A stretch of DNA of 56,427 bases from Opitutaceae bacterium (GTDB taxonomy: Bacteria; Verrucomicrobiota; Verrucomicrobiia; Opitutales; Opitutaceae), in assembly GCA_017994935.1 (NCBI GenBank), contig JAGOJU010000020.1, positions 1-56,427 of the forward strand, in the 5' to 3' direction. Below the pieces are notes generated by a model, which searched no databases, was not told where the DNA came from, and worked only from the letters and a program-made list of their open reading frames with translations. The position numbers were made by a program, and so were the translations under genes. Positions 9,626-18,162 of the stretch are shown here, piece after piece. The number at the start of each line of letters is the position of its first letter. The first letter of the stretch is position 1.

Positions 9626-10408
9626 ATGTCGAAGAAATCCGCCCTTGTCACTGGAGCGTCCCGTGGAATCGGACGCGGCATCGCCATTGAACTCGCCAAG
9701 GCCGGCTATCGCGTGGCCATCAATTACGCGGGGAATGCCGAGGCGGCCAAGGAAGCGCTCGCCCTGGTGCGGGCGGCGGGTGGGGACGGTTTTGCGGTTC
9801 AGGGTGATGTGGGCTCGGCGGAGGACCGCACGCGGCTGGTTGCGGAAACCGTGCGCCAGTTCGGCAGGCTCGATCTGCTTGTGAACAATGCGGGAGTGGC
9901 GCCCAAGGTGCGGGCTGATCTGCTCGACGCCGGAGAGGAGAGTTTTGACCGGCTCTTTTCGATCAACCTGAAGGGCCCGTATTTCCTGACGCAACTGGTG
10001 GCGAAACAGTTTCTTTCGCAGGTTCCCGATGAGAACGGATTCCGCGGGCGCATCGTCAACATCACATCCATTTCCGTCTACACGGCATCGATCAATCGGG
10101 GAGATTACTGCATGGTCAAGGCGGGTCTCGCCATGATGACCAAGCTCTTCGCTGATCGCCTCGCGAATGACGGCATCAATGTCTACGAGATCCGGCCCGG
10201 TGTGATTGCGACGGACATGACCGGAGGCGTGAAGGAGAAGTACGACAAGCTGATCCTCAAGGATGAGCGTGGCATTACCCCGATCCGGCGGTGGGGGCGT
10301 CCGGAGGATGTCGGACTCGCGGTGAGGGCGATCGCCGAGGATCGTTTCCCGTATTCGACCGGAGCGGTGTTTGATGTCGACGGGGGCTTTGGCCTTCAAC
10401 GACTTTGA
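9626..10408 (+). CDS. short-chain dehydrogenase, 3-ketoacyl-ACP reductase-like
   Basis: A 260-residue classical SDR from the ATG at 9626; the longer frame from 9491 adds sequence without similarity. Motifs: [12 protein letters not shown] cofactor loop, LVNNAG, Ser of [17 protein letters not shown], catalytic YCMVK, and the C-terminal [13 protein letters not shown]. It is probably NADP-dependent and acts on a ketoacyl or sugar-derived ketone; such proteins are often annotated FabG without proof. It is the first of three same-strand genes leading into the two RNA methyltransferases, but a 30-bp gap and different function argue against a dedicated pathway. Confidence 0.8.
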   Translation: MSKKSALVTGASRGIGRGIAIELAKAGYRVAINYAGNAEAAKEALALVRAAGGDGFAVQGDVGSAEDRTRLVAETVRQFGRLDLLVNNAGVAPKVRADLLDAGEESFDRLFSINLKGPYFLTQLVAKQFLSQVPDENGFRGRIVNITSISVYTASINRGDYCMVKAGLAMMTKLFADRLANDGINVYEIRPGVIATDMTGGVKEKYDKLILKDERGITPIRRWGRPEDVGLAVRAIAEDRFPYSTGAVFDVDGGFGLQRL

Positions 10409-10438
10409 GAAACGTCGGCTGACCTTAGGCGCACCTCC

Positions 10439-11491
10439 ATGCTCGCTCTCTGTCAGGCTGGGTTTCAGGACCTTCTCGCGGCAGAGCTGCAGGAACGCGG
10501 ACTTCGTGTGATGCAGGAAGGGCCCGGCTGGGTTCAGACGGATCCCATGGGAGCTGCGGAGGTGCAGGAGGAAGGGGTTACGTCCTCACCCGAAGTGAGT
10601 CGCATGGCGGACGATCTCGTGTTTGCACATCGTGTCCTGATTGCGCCGGTCGAAGTGAAAGGCGAGTCGGTCAATGCGCTTGCACAACGTCTGGCGGAGC
10701 TTTTTTTCGAGCGACTGCGCGGGGAGCGGATAGAGCAGCCCTGGCCGTGTGTTTTCGATTTTCCCTCTGAAATCGTGGGATTGGGCCGCCGTGTGGCGGG
10801 CGTCGAGAAGGCGTTTCACGAACTTCTGCGCAAGAAGGTTTCGCGTGTGGCGAAGCTCTCGGTGCCGGACTGGCCGCGTGCTCCGGGATTGCACCGGGGA
10901 TGGGCCGTGGCGTTCACTGATTTTGGGAGTGCGTTTGTCGCGCGGGAGATCTGGCTCAACGGACAGCGCCGGATGGCGGATGATGAGCGGGCGCCGTCGC
11001 GCAGCTACCTGAAGATCGAGGAGGCGTATGTCGTGTTTGGACGGGAGCCGCGCGAGGGCGAGACTGTTGCCGACCTCGGCGCTGCGCCCGGAGGGTGGAG
11101 CTACAGTGCCGCCAAGCGTGGCGCCCGCGTGCTGGCGCTGGACAACGGACCGCTCAAGGGCGGTGCGCTGGATCATCCGAACATCGAGCACCGGCGCGTC
11201 GATGCGTTTGGATTCGCGCCGGAGGCGGGCACGGTTTTCGACTGGATGTTCTGCGACCTGGTGGAGGATCCCAACCACGTGCTTGAACACATCGTCCGTC
11301 CTTGGCTCTCGCAGAAATGGTGCCGGCGTTTTGTCATCAATCTCAAGTTCGGGCGCGTGGCTCCGCTTGCGTTCCTGAAGCAGATTCGTGCCGATGACGG
11401 AATTTTTTCACGTCATGCGCCGGGTTTTCGCATCCGGCATCTGTATCACGATCGGGAGGAATTCACGGTGGTGGGGGAGGTGGGGACCTGA
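10439..11491 (+). CDS. RlmM-like SAM-dependent 23S rRNA 2'-O-methyltransferase
   Basis: A 350-residue protein with an N-terminal THUMP-like region (residues 1-170) and a C-terminal FtsJ/RrmJ Rossmann domain. The SAM loop is VADLGAAPGGWSYSAAKRG. Candidate tetrad residues are Lys in SRSYLKIEE, Asp in MFCDLVEDP, and Lys in FVINLKFGR. RlmM modifies C2498 of 23S rRNA in E. coli; this protein has the same domain order. The next gene, another RNA methyltransferase, starts one base after this stop, so the two are translationally linked. Confidence 0.75.
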   Translation: MLALCQAGFQDLLAAELQERGLRVMQEGPGWVQTDPMGAAEVQEEGVTSSPEVSRMADDLVFAHRVLIAPVEVKGESVNALAQRLAELFFERLRGERIEQPWPCVFDFPSEIVGLGRRVAGVEKAFHELLRKKVSRVAKLSVPDWPRAPGLHRGWAVAFTDFGSAFVAREIWLNGQRRMADDERAPSRSYLKIEEAYVVFGREPREGETVADLGAAPGGWSYSAAKRGARVLALDNGPLKGGALDHPNIEHRRVDAFGFAPEAGTVFDWMFCDLVEDPNHVLEHIVRPWLSQKWCRRFVINLKFGRVAPLAFLKQIRADDGIFSRHAPGFRIRHLYHDREEFTVVGEVGT

Positions 11492-11492
11492 C

Positions 11493-12248
11493 ATGAACAG
11501 ACGCGAACTCGTTTTGTGTGGAATGGCTGCCGTGCAGGCGCGGTTTGAACGCGATCCGGCCTCGATGCTGCGGTTGTTCTTCGACGAACCCACGGCGAAG
11601 CGGATCGGGCCGCTGTGCAAGGCATTCGCTGCGGCGCGCAAGGTTTATCGCTGCGTGGACGCGGGGGAGTTGCAGGCGATTTCGGGAACGGTGCATCATG
11701 GCGGCATGGTCGCCGTCGTGACGGCACCCGTGCTCCGCGCTCCCCTGCCTGCGGATGTCACGCGCTGGGCGGAGGCGCGCATGCCCCTTCTGCTTCTCGA
11801 TCGCATCGGCAATGCCCACAACCTCGGCGCGCTCGCGCGCACCGCAGCGTACTTCGGGATAGGGCACATCATCCTGCCCTTTTCGCCTCAGGCGGCGCTG
11901 CCCGGGGAGGCGGCCTATCGTGTGGCGGAAGGCGGACTTGAGCACGTAACCGTCTGGAGGGTGGGCCTGCTGGCGCGATTTATCGGCGACCTGATTGCTG
12001 CGGGTTATGAGGTCATCGGTGCTGCGACGCGGGGTGGCGGCACCGGTCCGCTGGCGGTTTCGGATCGCCCGCTTGCGGTGGTGCTCGGCAACGAGGAGCA
12101 CGGCCTCGCGCCGGACGTCGCCGCCGCCTGTACCCGCCTGTTCACGCTCAAGGGAAACGGCCGAGTCGAATCGCTCAACGTCTCCGTCGCCGGATCAATT
12201 CTCCTGTGGGAATCGGTTGGAAGAAGGGTTCAGGGCAATCTGAAGTAG
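11493..12248 (+). CDS. TrmH/SpoU-family RNA 2'-O-methyltransferase
   Basis: A 251-residue protein starting at ATG 11493. The N-terminal part (about 1-85) resembles the L30e-like substrate-binding domain. The SPOUT domain shows LLLLDRIGNAHNLGALARTA (motif 1 with Asn and Arg), VVLGNEEHGL (motif 2), and VESLNVSVAGSILLWE (motif 3), which build the SAM-binding knot. These enzymes methylate ribose in rRNA or tRNA; the target is not readable. An upstream frame (from 11388) overlaps the previous gene and is not credible as the N-terminus. Confidence 0.85.
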   Translation: MNRRELVLCGMAAVQARFERDPASMLRLFFDEPTAKRIGPLCKAFAAARKVYRCVDAGELQAISGTVHHGGMVAVVTAPVLRAPLPADVTRWAEARMPLLLLDRIGNAHNLGALARTAAYFGIGHIILPFSPQAALPGEAAYRVAEGGLEHVTVWRVGLLARFIGDLIAAGYEVIGAATRGGGTGPLAVSDRPLAVVLGNEEHGLAPDVAAACTRLFTLKGNGRVESLNVSVAGSILLWESVGRRVQGNLK

Positions 12249-12251
12249 CGA

Positions 12252-12272
12252 GCGTCCGCATGCATAGGACGC
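12252..12272 (+). terminator. possible hairpin after the RNA methyltransferase gene
   Basis: Inverted repeat GCGTCC (12252-12257) and GGACGC (12267-12272) with a 9-base loop, starting 3 bases after the stop. There is no U-run behind it, so it is at best a weak or factor-assisted terminator. Confidence 0.3.
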
Positions 12273-12374
12273 GTGCGAGAGTTTGATAAGAGGATCGATG
12301 AAAAACACCCGGCATTGCCGTGCTCACCGATCGTCGGCTTCTTGATGCGAAAGCGATCTGATGGGGTACGATCC

Positions 12375-12399
12375 GGTCACGACGGAGCGTGCCCCTCCC
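12375..12399 (-). repeat. REP-like palindrome, copy R2
   Basis: Core with arms GGTCACG and CGTGCCC and the CTCCC tail, one arm mismatch. It opens a 490-base gene-free stretch (12249-12734) made almost entirely of repeat material. Between R2 and the next copy, 12416-12555 matches 54407-54545, including GTGGTCACGAACTCCG. Confidence 0.75.
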
Positions 12400-12559
12400 A
12401 GTTTAAGGATAGTGTCTATCGATTGTGCGGCGTATAGGGAAGGGGCTTTGGGTGAAGAGTACACTGTGCGTTCCGCGCGTGCCGTGGTCACGAACTCCGC
12501 TCCGCGGCGGTCTTGAAGAGCATTCCGCAGGTAGGATCAGGATTGAGACAGATCACCCT

Positions 12560-12735
12560 GGGAGGGGCACGCTTCGTCGTGCCCGGATTGAGTTCGAGAT
12601 TTGGACAGGAGCTGATGCATGGTGATTGTCGGAATGGAACACGATCCCGATGAAAAGGCGAAAGGGCCGGCGTTGGGTTGCGATGGGCGAACTCGGGCAC
12701 GACGAAGCGTGCCCCTGCCAGTTTGGGATTTGTGT
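12560..12735. repeat. inverted pair of REP-like palindromes (R3 and R4), BIME-like module
   Basis: R3 (12560-12585) reads GGGAGGGGCACG...CGTGCCCGG and R4 (12695-12719) is its reverse-oriented partner. The ~110 bases between them (GATGCATGGTGATTGTCGG onward) match 54283-54363 almost base for base. R2 to R4 spans 320 bases, the apparent period of the composite unit. The module ends at the stop codon of the LolA-like gene. Confidence 0.8.
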
Positions 12736-13490
12736 CAGTGGTCAGGTTGGGGAGGTGCCGGCAACGGGATTGCGCTTGAATCTGCGCGTGGGCGGAACCA
12801 GGCGGCGAGTTCTTCGCGTGAAAAGGTCACTCCGGTTCGGGTGGGGCCGACGTGGATCTCGATGCGCTGCCGGTCGCTTCGGCGGAATTCGATTAGGAGG
12901 ACGGCGTCTTCCTGTCCGCGCACGATGATGCGGCCGAGGGAAATGTCGCGCGCGGCGGCCTCGGGCTTGGGCTCAAAAGCCACCTGCCAGGCAATGCCGT
13001 CGCGCGCGCCGTAGACGGTGAAGTCGCGCTCCAGCACCGCTGGATCGAATCGCATCACCTGGAGAAGGGTGGACGTCGCACCTCGTGCGCGCGGATCCGA
13101 ACCCACCTCGTGCACGCGGCCTGAGGCGTCGCGGAATGCGATGCCTCGCGAGTCGATCATGACGCAGGACTCCTCGGGCTTGAGATAGTGGAGACTGAGG
13201 CCGCGATCGGGGGAGAGACGCATTTCTCCCGTGAGGACCACGGGTCGCTTGCGTATTGGAAGGAAACGGAGTTCCTCGAATTGCGAGTGAATTCCGCCCT
13301 GCGACGACAGCGTGTGAAAGAGCGTCCGCCAGAAGGGGTCGTTGGCGATGGATAACCGGTAGGACGGCGCAACGATGTCATCCGGCAGTGTCGCCCGTAG
13401 TGAAGCGACGGATACGACGAGCAGCACTGCAGCCGCGACCGCGGCCGTGGCGAAGCGGGGTGGTTTCAGAGCCAGGAGAGTGTGAGCCAT
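12735..13490 (-). CDS. LolA-like outer-membrane lipoprotein carrier family protein
   Basis: A 251-residue protein from the ATG at 13490; the frame runs on to 13943 but that part is antisense to the preceding gene. A hydrophobic N-terminal stretch (about residues 13-32, AAVAAAVLLVVSVASLRA) is a signal peptide. The mature part shows the LolA-like pattern of a half-barrel: SQFEELRFLPIRKRPVVLTG, GEMRLSPDRGLSLHYLKP, the mid-part ...LLQVMRFD, and late strands ending in GVTFSREELAAWF. LolA-like proteins move lipids or lipoproteins across the periplasm. It overlaps the ketosynthase-like gene by 25 bp, so it likely serves that lipid pathway, as LolA-like members do in aryl-polyene loci. Confidence 0.65.
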   Translation of the reverse strand: MAHTLLALKPPRFATAAVAAAVLLVVSVASLRATLPDDIVAPSYRLSIANDPFWRTLFHTLSSQGGIHSQFEELRFLPIRKRPVVLTGEMRLSPDRGLSLHYLKPEESCVMIDSRGIAFRDASGRVHEVGSDPRARGATSTLLQVMRFDPAVLERDFTVYGARDGIAWQVAFEPKPEAAARDISLGRIIVRGQEDAVLLIEFRRSDRQRIEIHVGPTRTGVTFSREELAAWFRPRADSSAIPLPAPPQPDH

Positions 13491-14137
13491 AGTCCGGAAG
13501 CAATGAGACCCGAGAATGGAGTGCGGGTGCGGAGCAGATCGAAGAATTCGGGCAGCGGAAGGCTGGGCGCCCCGGTGGGGGATGAGATTGCCCCATGGTG
13601 CGGTTCGAGCCGGATCCGGCCGATCGGGCCTTCGTGGCGCCGGGCCAGGGCGAGCGCAAACGCAAAGGTCCGGTTGCTCGCCGCGCCGTGCTCGAGCATC
13701 CATGTTCCGCATTCCTCGCCTCCGCAGAGGAGGACGCGCGGCGCATCGCACAGGAGCGCGACCTCCAGCGCACGGGCGGCAAGGCGGTGGCTTCCGGTCA
13801 TCGGAAAGAATTCGCGGACCGGACGCTGGCTCGCGACGAGCGCCTGTTGCACACCGCTGGGATGGATCGAGGTCTGAAACAGCGTCGGGCTCGGACTCGG
13901 AAAACTGTCGAGGAAAGCCTCCAGCGCGCGTGTCTCGCCCCATGCCGATGCATAGACGAGGGGCTCCCCGGCGATCGGGCCGAGGCGTTGCAGCGTGGCG
14001 CCGACGAGATGTCCGAGCTGGGTCATGCGGCGGCTCGCGTTGCGGGGAAACTGGTCCTTCAGGCGCTCGCGTGTTTCCGCGGGCGATTCCAGTCCGGGGT
14101 CCTCGGTTGAGAGTGATTCGATGAAAGCCTCAAGCAT
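13466..14137 (-). CDS. small ketosynthase-like protein (ketoacyl-synt_2, chain-length-factor-like)
   Basis: A 223-residue protein similar to the N-terminal half of ketosynthases (PF13723 type). Landmarks are LGHLVGATLQRL, VYASAWGETRALEAFLDSF, PTLFQTSIHPSGVQQALVA, and LCGGEECGTWMLEH. No catalytic Cys-His-His set is visible, so it is probably a non-catalytic partner of the full ketosynthase next to it, as in aryl-polyene and flexirubin loci. It overlaps that gene by 8 bp upstream and the LolA-like gene by 25 bp downstream. Confidence 0.65.
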   Translation of the reverse strand: MLEAFIESLSTEDPGLESPAETRERLKDQFPRNASRRMTQLGHLVGATLQRLGPIAGEPLVYASAWGETRALEAFLDSFPSPSPTLFQTSIHPSGVQQALVASQRPVREFFPMTGSHRLAARALEVALLCDAPRVLLCGGEECGTWMLEHGAASNRTFAFALALARRHEGPIGRIRLEPHHGAISSPTGAPSLPLPEFFDLLRTRTPFSGLIASGLWLTLSWL

Positions 14138-15275
14138 GGTTCACAAGCAGGGCCGCATGCGCCCCTCCAAAGGCATTGCTGGTGCAGAGAACGGAATCAT
14201 AGCCGGTGGCGTCGAAGGACGCGAAGGCCACCGCTGGCGAGAAGGCGGGTGGGGCGCTTCCCACCGTGCCGGGAATCCTGCCGGCCTTCATGGCTTCCAG
14301 CGCAATCGCGAGTTCCACGAGTCCGCAACTGCCCAGGGTATGCCCGATGGACCCCTTCCATGCGACGAGCGGCGACTGCGGAAAGCGCGAGCCGAGCACC
14401 GTTGCCTCAAGGCGTCCTGCCTCCAGCGTGCCCGTGCCGTGTCCCTTCACCCAGAACCGTTTTCCGTCGATTGCCGGCATGAGGCCGGCGAGGCATGCGT
14501 CGAAGCCAGCTCCGTCGGGCTGGTTGGCGGTGAAGTGAAACATTTCATTGTGCAGGCTCTGACCCGCAATTGTGAAGTCGCCCCGATCCGCTGTGAGAAC
14601 AGCAAAAGCCACCCCGTCTCCGAGGGCGATCGATCCCGAAGGACGATCCTGATAGGGTGCGGGAAGGTCGGTGTTGAGGATCTTCAGCGAGTGAAAGCCA
14701 CCCGTCACAAACGGACTGAGGAAATCGAAGGAAAAAACCAGCACGGCATCCGCGAGTCCGGCGCCGAGCAGCCGGGATCCGTGAAGCAGTCCGAGATGGG
14801 CGGAAACGCAGGCGTGCGAGAATGTGGTGATGTTGTCGTCCCACCCCAATTGTCCCGTGAGCCAGTCGACGCAGGCAAATGGCGTGCCGTGTCCGAGGAA
14901 ACCAGGTTCCCCGCCGCGCCGGAATGCGTGCAGGGCGCCTACTCCGAAATTGGAGCTGGTGATGATGACCGGGCGGCGCGCTGTTCCCCAGTCCCCCTCC
15001 GGCAGACGTTCGAGCAGTCGGCGTACGCTCGCAAGCCAGTTGGGCGGATTGGTCTCGTCGAATCCGCGATCGTTCATCAATCCGATCGGCACGAGGTCGC
15101 CGCCATCCTGTCCCAGGACAGGCCGAAGCGCCAGTGCGCTGCGGCCCTCGAGCAGCCCCGCGACGCTGGCAGCGGTGTCGCCCAGCGCCGTGAGGCATTC
15201 GCAGGCTGCGATGCGCGGGGTGGTGAGACTGGAAATGGGATGCATGCGGACGTCAGGAGCGGCGGACGGCCGCAC
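14130..15275 (-). CDS. beta-ketoacyl-ACP synthase (KAS I/II-like)
   Basis: A 381-residue condensing enzyme. The catalytic Cys (residue 156) lies in TFSHACVSAHLG, the first His in VKGHGTGTLEAG, and the second in KGSIGHTLGSCGLVE; the C-terminal GG loop is NAFGGAHAALLV. All three catalytic residues are present, so it should elongate acyl-ACP chains. The motifs are unusual for FabF and closer to KS proteins of specialised lipid or polyene pathways. A second start at 15245 (MHPISSL) is possible. The gene sits 3 bp after sufS and overlaps the small partner protein. Confidence 0.75.
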   Translation of the reverse strand: MRPSAAPDVRMHPISSLTTPRIAACECLTALGDTAASVAGLLEGRSALALRPVLGQDGGDLVPIGLMNDRGFDETNPPNWLASVRRLLERLPEGDWGTARRPVIITSSNFGVGALHAFRRGGEPGFLGHGTPFACVDWLTGQLGWDDNITTFSHACVSAHLGLLHGSRLLGAGLADAVLVFSFDFLSPFVTGGFHSLKILNTDLPAPYQDRPSGSIALGDGVAFAVLTADRGDFTIAGQSLHNEMFHFTANQPDGAGFDACLAGLMPAIDGKRFWVKGHGTGTLEAGRLEATVLGSRFPQSPLVAWKGSIGHTLGSCGLVELAIALEAMKAGRIPGTVGSAPPAFSPAVAFASFDATGYDSVLCTSNAFGGAHAALLVNHA

Positions 15276-15278
15276 GGG

Positions 15279-16511
15279 TCAGGACGTTCCAAAAAACGCG
15301 CTGATCCTCCGCAGGCTTGCGACAAGGGCGTCGATGTCCGCCGGCGTGTTGTACACGTAGAAACTCGCGCGCACGCTGCTCGGCAGGCCGAGCTTCTTCA
15401 TCAGGGGCTGGTTGCAGTGGTGACCCCCGCGCAGCGCGATTCCGTCCTGGTCTGCGAATGTCACGACGTCGTGAGCGTGCACCTCGCGCAGGGCGAAGCT
15501 GACCAGTCCCGCCCGCTTTCCCTTGGGTCCGAGAATGCGGATGCCCGGGATTTCCGAGAGCGCCGCGCAAGCCGCCTCGGCGAGCGCATGATCGTGGAGG
15601 CTGATTTCGGGCCGCCCGATGGCGTCAAGGTAGTCCATGGCCGTGCGAAGTGCGATGGCATCGGCGACGTTCGGCGTGCCGGCCTCGAAGCGTTCGGGTG
15701 AGGGTTTCCAGCGGCTACCGCTGAATTCGACCTGGCTGATCATGCCGCCTCCCGTCTGCCAGGGTGGCATCGCATCGAGGAGCGCGCGCCGGCCGTAGAG
15801 GACGCCGATGCCGGTGGGGCCGGCCATCTTGTGACCCGAGAACGCGAGAAAATCGCAACCGATCGCCCTGACGTCGACCGTTTCGTGGCCGATGGATTGG
15901 GCGGCGTCGACGAGTGTGAGTGCACCCACCGCGCGCGCCCGTCGGCAGAGTTCAGCGGCCGGGTTGATGACACCGAGCGTGTTGGAGATGTGGGTGAAGG
16001 CGAACAGCTTCACCTGCGGCGTGAGGAGATTGTCGAGGGCGGCGAGATCGAGTCCGCCTTCAGCGTTTGAACCGAGGACCGGAACAAACTTCAACCGGGC
16101 GCCGGTGCGTTCCGCGATCACCTGCCACGGAACCAGGTTGGAGTGGTGTTCCATCTCGGTCAGGAGGATCACGTCCTCCTTCTTCAGGTTGGCGGATCCC
16201 CAGCTCTGTGCGACGAGGTTGATCGACTCGGTGGTGCCGCGGGTGAAAATGATTTCGGCGGGATGCTCGGCGCCTATGAACTGCGCCGTGCGCACGCGTG
16301 CCGCCTCATAGCCGTCGGTCGCACGCATGGAGAGCGCGTGCAGACCCCGGTGCACGTTTGAGTTGTCGTTCTCGTAGTACCTCGTCAGGGCATCGATCAC
16401 CGCGCGCGGCTTGTGGGTGGTGGCCGCGTTGTCGAGGTAGACGAGCGCGCGTCCCCCGACGGACTGGTGCAATGTGGGAAATTCGGAGCGAAGATCACGG
16501 CCGCCAAGCAT
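15279..16511 (-). CDS. sufS: SufS-type cysteine desulfurase
   Basis: A 410-residue PLP enzyme of the SufS/CsdA group. Motifs: VYLDNAATTHKP near the start, TRGTTESINLVA, the PLP lysine in FSGHKMAGPTGIGVLYG, and the substrate Cys in LRGGHHCNQPLM. It removes sulfur from cysteine and loads it on the active-site Cys for iron-sulfur assembly. No sufE, sufU, sufBCD or isc gene is in the immediate vicinity, which is odd; it sits inside a lipid-gene run. An IscU-like protein occurs far away at 25191-25655. Confidence 0.9.
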   Translation of the reverse strand: MLGGRDLRSEFPTLHQSVGGRALVYLDNAATTHKPRAVIDALTRYYENDNSNVHRGLHALSMRATDGYEAARVRTAQFIGAEHPAEIIFTRGTTESINLVAQSWGSANLKKEDVILLTEMEHHSNLVPWQVIAERTGARLKFVPVLGSNAEGGLDLAALDNLLTPQVKLFAFTHISNTLGVINPAAELCRRARAVGALTLVDAAQSIGHETVDVRAIGCDFLAFSGHKMAGPTGIGVLYGRRALLDAMPPWQTGGGMISQVEFSGSRWKPSPERFEAGTPNVADAIALRTAMDYLDAIGRPEISLHDHALAEAACAALSEIPGIRILGPKGKRAGLVSFALREVHAHDVVTFADQDGIALRGGHHCNQPLMKKLGLPSSVRASFYVYNTPADIDALVASLRRISAFFGTS

Positions 16512-16589
16512 GGTCTCGCAATTAACAACGTTCCCCGCGTTGTGTCACGTCGGAGTTTGATTTTCTCCCGATGATCCGCAGGCGGATGC

Positions 16590-17537
16590 CTATGTGTGGA
16601 AATAGCGAACGAGATGGAAGAACAGGGGCGCTGCGAAACAGAGCGAATCAATCCGGTCGAGCATGCCGCCGTGTCCCTCGATCATCGCGCCGAAATCCTT
16701 CACTCCACGGTCCCGCTTGATCGCGGACATCACAAGGCCGCCGCTGAATCCCATCAGGCAGATGGCGAGCGCCATGAGCGCAGCTTCCCAGGGTGTGAAC
16801 GGCGTGATCCACCAGAGCGCGGTTCCCAGCAGCACGGCGGAGACGATGCCTCCGACGAAGCCCTCGACCGTCTTGCTGGGACTTACGAGCGGCGCGATCT
16901 TGTGTTTCCCCAGGGTCTTGCCCCAGGCGTACTGGAGGACGTCGCTCATCTGCACGACACAGACGAGGAAACAGAGCAGCTTGGCGTTCTGGCCTTCGAA
17001 TCCCGGGATGCGCAGGGTGAGCAGCGCAGGCGCGTAGCTGACAAAATAGACGCAGACCACGAGGCCCCATTGCATGCGTGCGGTGCGGGCGAGGAAATCC
17101 CCCGTTTCGCCGGCGATCGCGCAGCGGATGGGAATCCATAGGGAGGCATAGACAGGGATGAGGATGCTGAAGAGTCCGTACCAGTCGGCCCAGATGAAGT
17201 AGTAATGGACGGGAAGGATGATGAAGAAGAGCCAGAGCAGCACGCGGTGGTCCCCGCGTCGCGTGGGGGCAAGGGTGACGAACTCGCGCAGGGCGAGAAA
17301 TGACATTGCGGCAAAGAGCAGCGTCGATCCAAGGCGCCCGGATGCCACGGCGGCGGCAAAAAAGGCGACCATCACCCACCAGGCGCGAATCCGGGAATTG
17401 AGGTTTCGGACGACAGCGCGGGCGTTGTCGGAGGTGACCTTGCGTGAAAGGACCCAGCCGATGAGCGAAGCAACCGCCAGGAAAGCAAGCAGGCCTTCGA
17501 AAAACCAGCGCGCGTGCGCATCGTGGAGCAGGTTCAT
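16590..17537 (-). CDS. cdsA: phosphatidate cytidylyltransferase
   Basis: A 315-residue integral membrane protein with about eight hydrophobic segments. The CdsA signature is at the C-terminal half: KTVEGFVGGIVSAVLLGTAL, and the end contains SAIKRDRGVKDFGAMIEGHG, GGMLDRIDSLCFAAPLFF. It makes CDP-diacylglycerol from phosphatidate and CTP. The gene is 13 bp downstream of the acyltransferase gene, giving the order CDP-alcohol phosphatidyltransferase, PlsC-like, CdsA, which makes a self-contained phospholipid set. Confidence 0.9.
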   Translation of the reverse strand: MNLLHDAHARWFFEGLLAFLAVASLIGWVLSRKVTSDNARAVVRNLNSRIRAWWVMVAFFAAAVASGRLGSTLLFAAMSFLALREFVTLAPTRRGDHRVLLWLFFIILPVHYYFIWADWYGLFSILIPVYASLWIPIRCAIAGETGDFLARTARMQWGLVVCVYFVSYAPALLTLRIPGFEGQNAKLLCFLVCVVQMSDVLQYAWGKTLGKHKIAPLVSPSKTVEGFVGGIVSAVLLGTALWWITPFTPWEAALMALAICLMGFSGGLVMSAIKRDRGVKDFGAMIEGHGGMLDRIDSLCFAAPLFFHLVRYFHT

Positions 17538-17550
17538 GCGGAAGTGAGTC

Positions 17551-18162
17551 CTACGGTTGCTCCCTGAGTGCGATCACTGCGCTCCGGGCGCGTTCGGAAA
17601 AGGCATCCTTGGCTTCGCCTTCAATCCGGGAAAGCGGAGCGCCAAAGGTTACCGAACAGATCAGGGGAATCGGCAGCAGTTCTCCCTTCGGAAGCACGCG
17701 GTTGAGATTATCGATGAGGACCGGGATCAGTTCCGCCTCCGGGTGCTGTTCAGCGAGGTGATAGAGTCCTCCCTTGAAAGGCGCTGGATCGGATCCCGCG
17801 GAACGGGTCCCCTCGGGAAAGATGATCAGGGAATCTCCCGCGGACAGCACCTCGCCCAGGTCGCGGACCGGGTTGTTCGTGCGCGTCACCTGTTTTCGTT
17901 CAATGAGGACGACGTTGAACACCGCCTTTGAGGCGAGCCAACGCCTCAGAGGGCCGCCGGTCCAGTAGTCGCGCGCCGCCGCCGCGCGGGTGCGCGACTG
18001 GACGGTTCTTGGCAGGACCGACCAGAGCACGACAAAGTCGAGGTGACTGGAGTGATTGGCAAAAAAGACGCGTGGTCCCGGCGCGTCGAAGGCTCCGGGG
18101 ATCCATCGGCCCCGGGCCCCGGTGAAGAGGCGCACGAGTGAGCTGAGGAACGTTGCGATCAT
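17551..18162 (-). CDS. lysophospholipid acyltransferase (PlsC family)
   Basis: A 203-residue protein starting at ATG 18162; the longer frame to 18762 is antisense overlap. Motifs: FFANHSSHLDFVVLW (HX4D catalytic block), a second region with the ERK...R segment, IIFPEGTRS (motif III), and VPVLIDNLN-like motif IV. It transfers a fatty acyl group to lysophosphatidate or a related lysolipid at the inner membrane. It overlaps the upstream gene by 4 bp (ATGA), so the two are translationally coupled. Confidence 0.85.
   Translation of the reverse strand: MIATFLSSLVRLFTGARGRWIPGAFDAPGPRVFFANHSSHLDFVVLWSVLPRTVQSRTRAAAARDYWTGGPLRRWLASKAVFNVVLIERKQVTRTNNPVRDLGEVLSAGDSLIIFPEGTRSAGSDPAPFKGGLYHLAEQHPEAELIPVLIDNLNRVLPKGELLPIPLICSVTFGAPLSRIEGEAKDAFSERARSAVIALREQP

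Noticed and set aside
12249..12734. Repeats as a CRISPR array
   Set aside because: Spacing is irregular, copies lie in both orientations, and the inner sequence is conserved rather than unique; they fit REP/BIME elements.
13491..13943. N-terminal extension of the LolA-like protein
   Set aside because: The extension lacks similarity and runs through the ketosynthase-like gene; the ATG at 13490 precedes the signal peptide directly.
13995..15701. A 568-codon open frame on the plus strand
   Set aside because: It lies antisense to the ketosynthase and SufS genes, whose motifs are clear.
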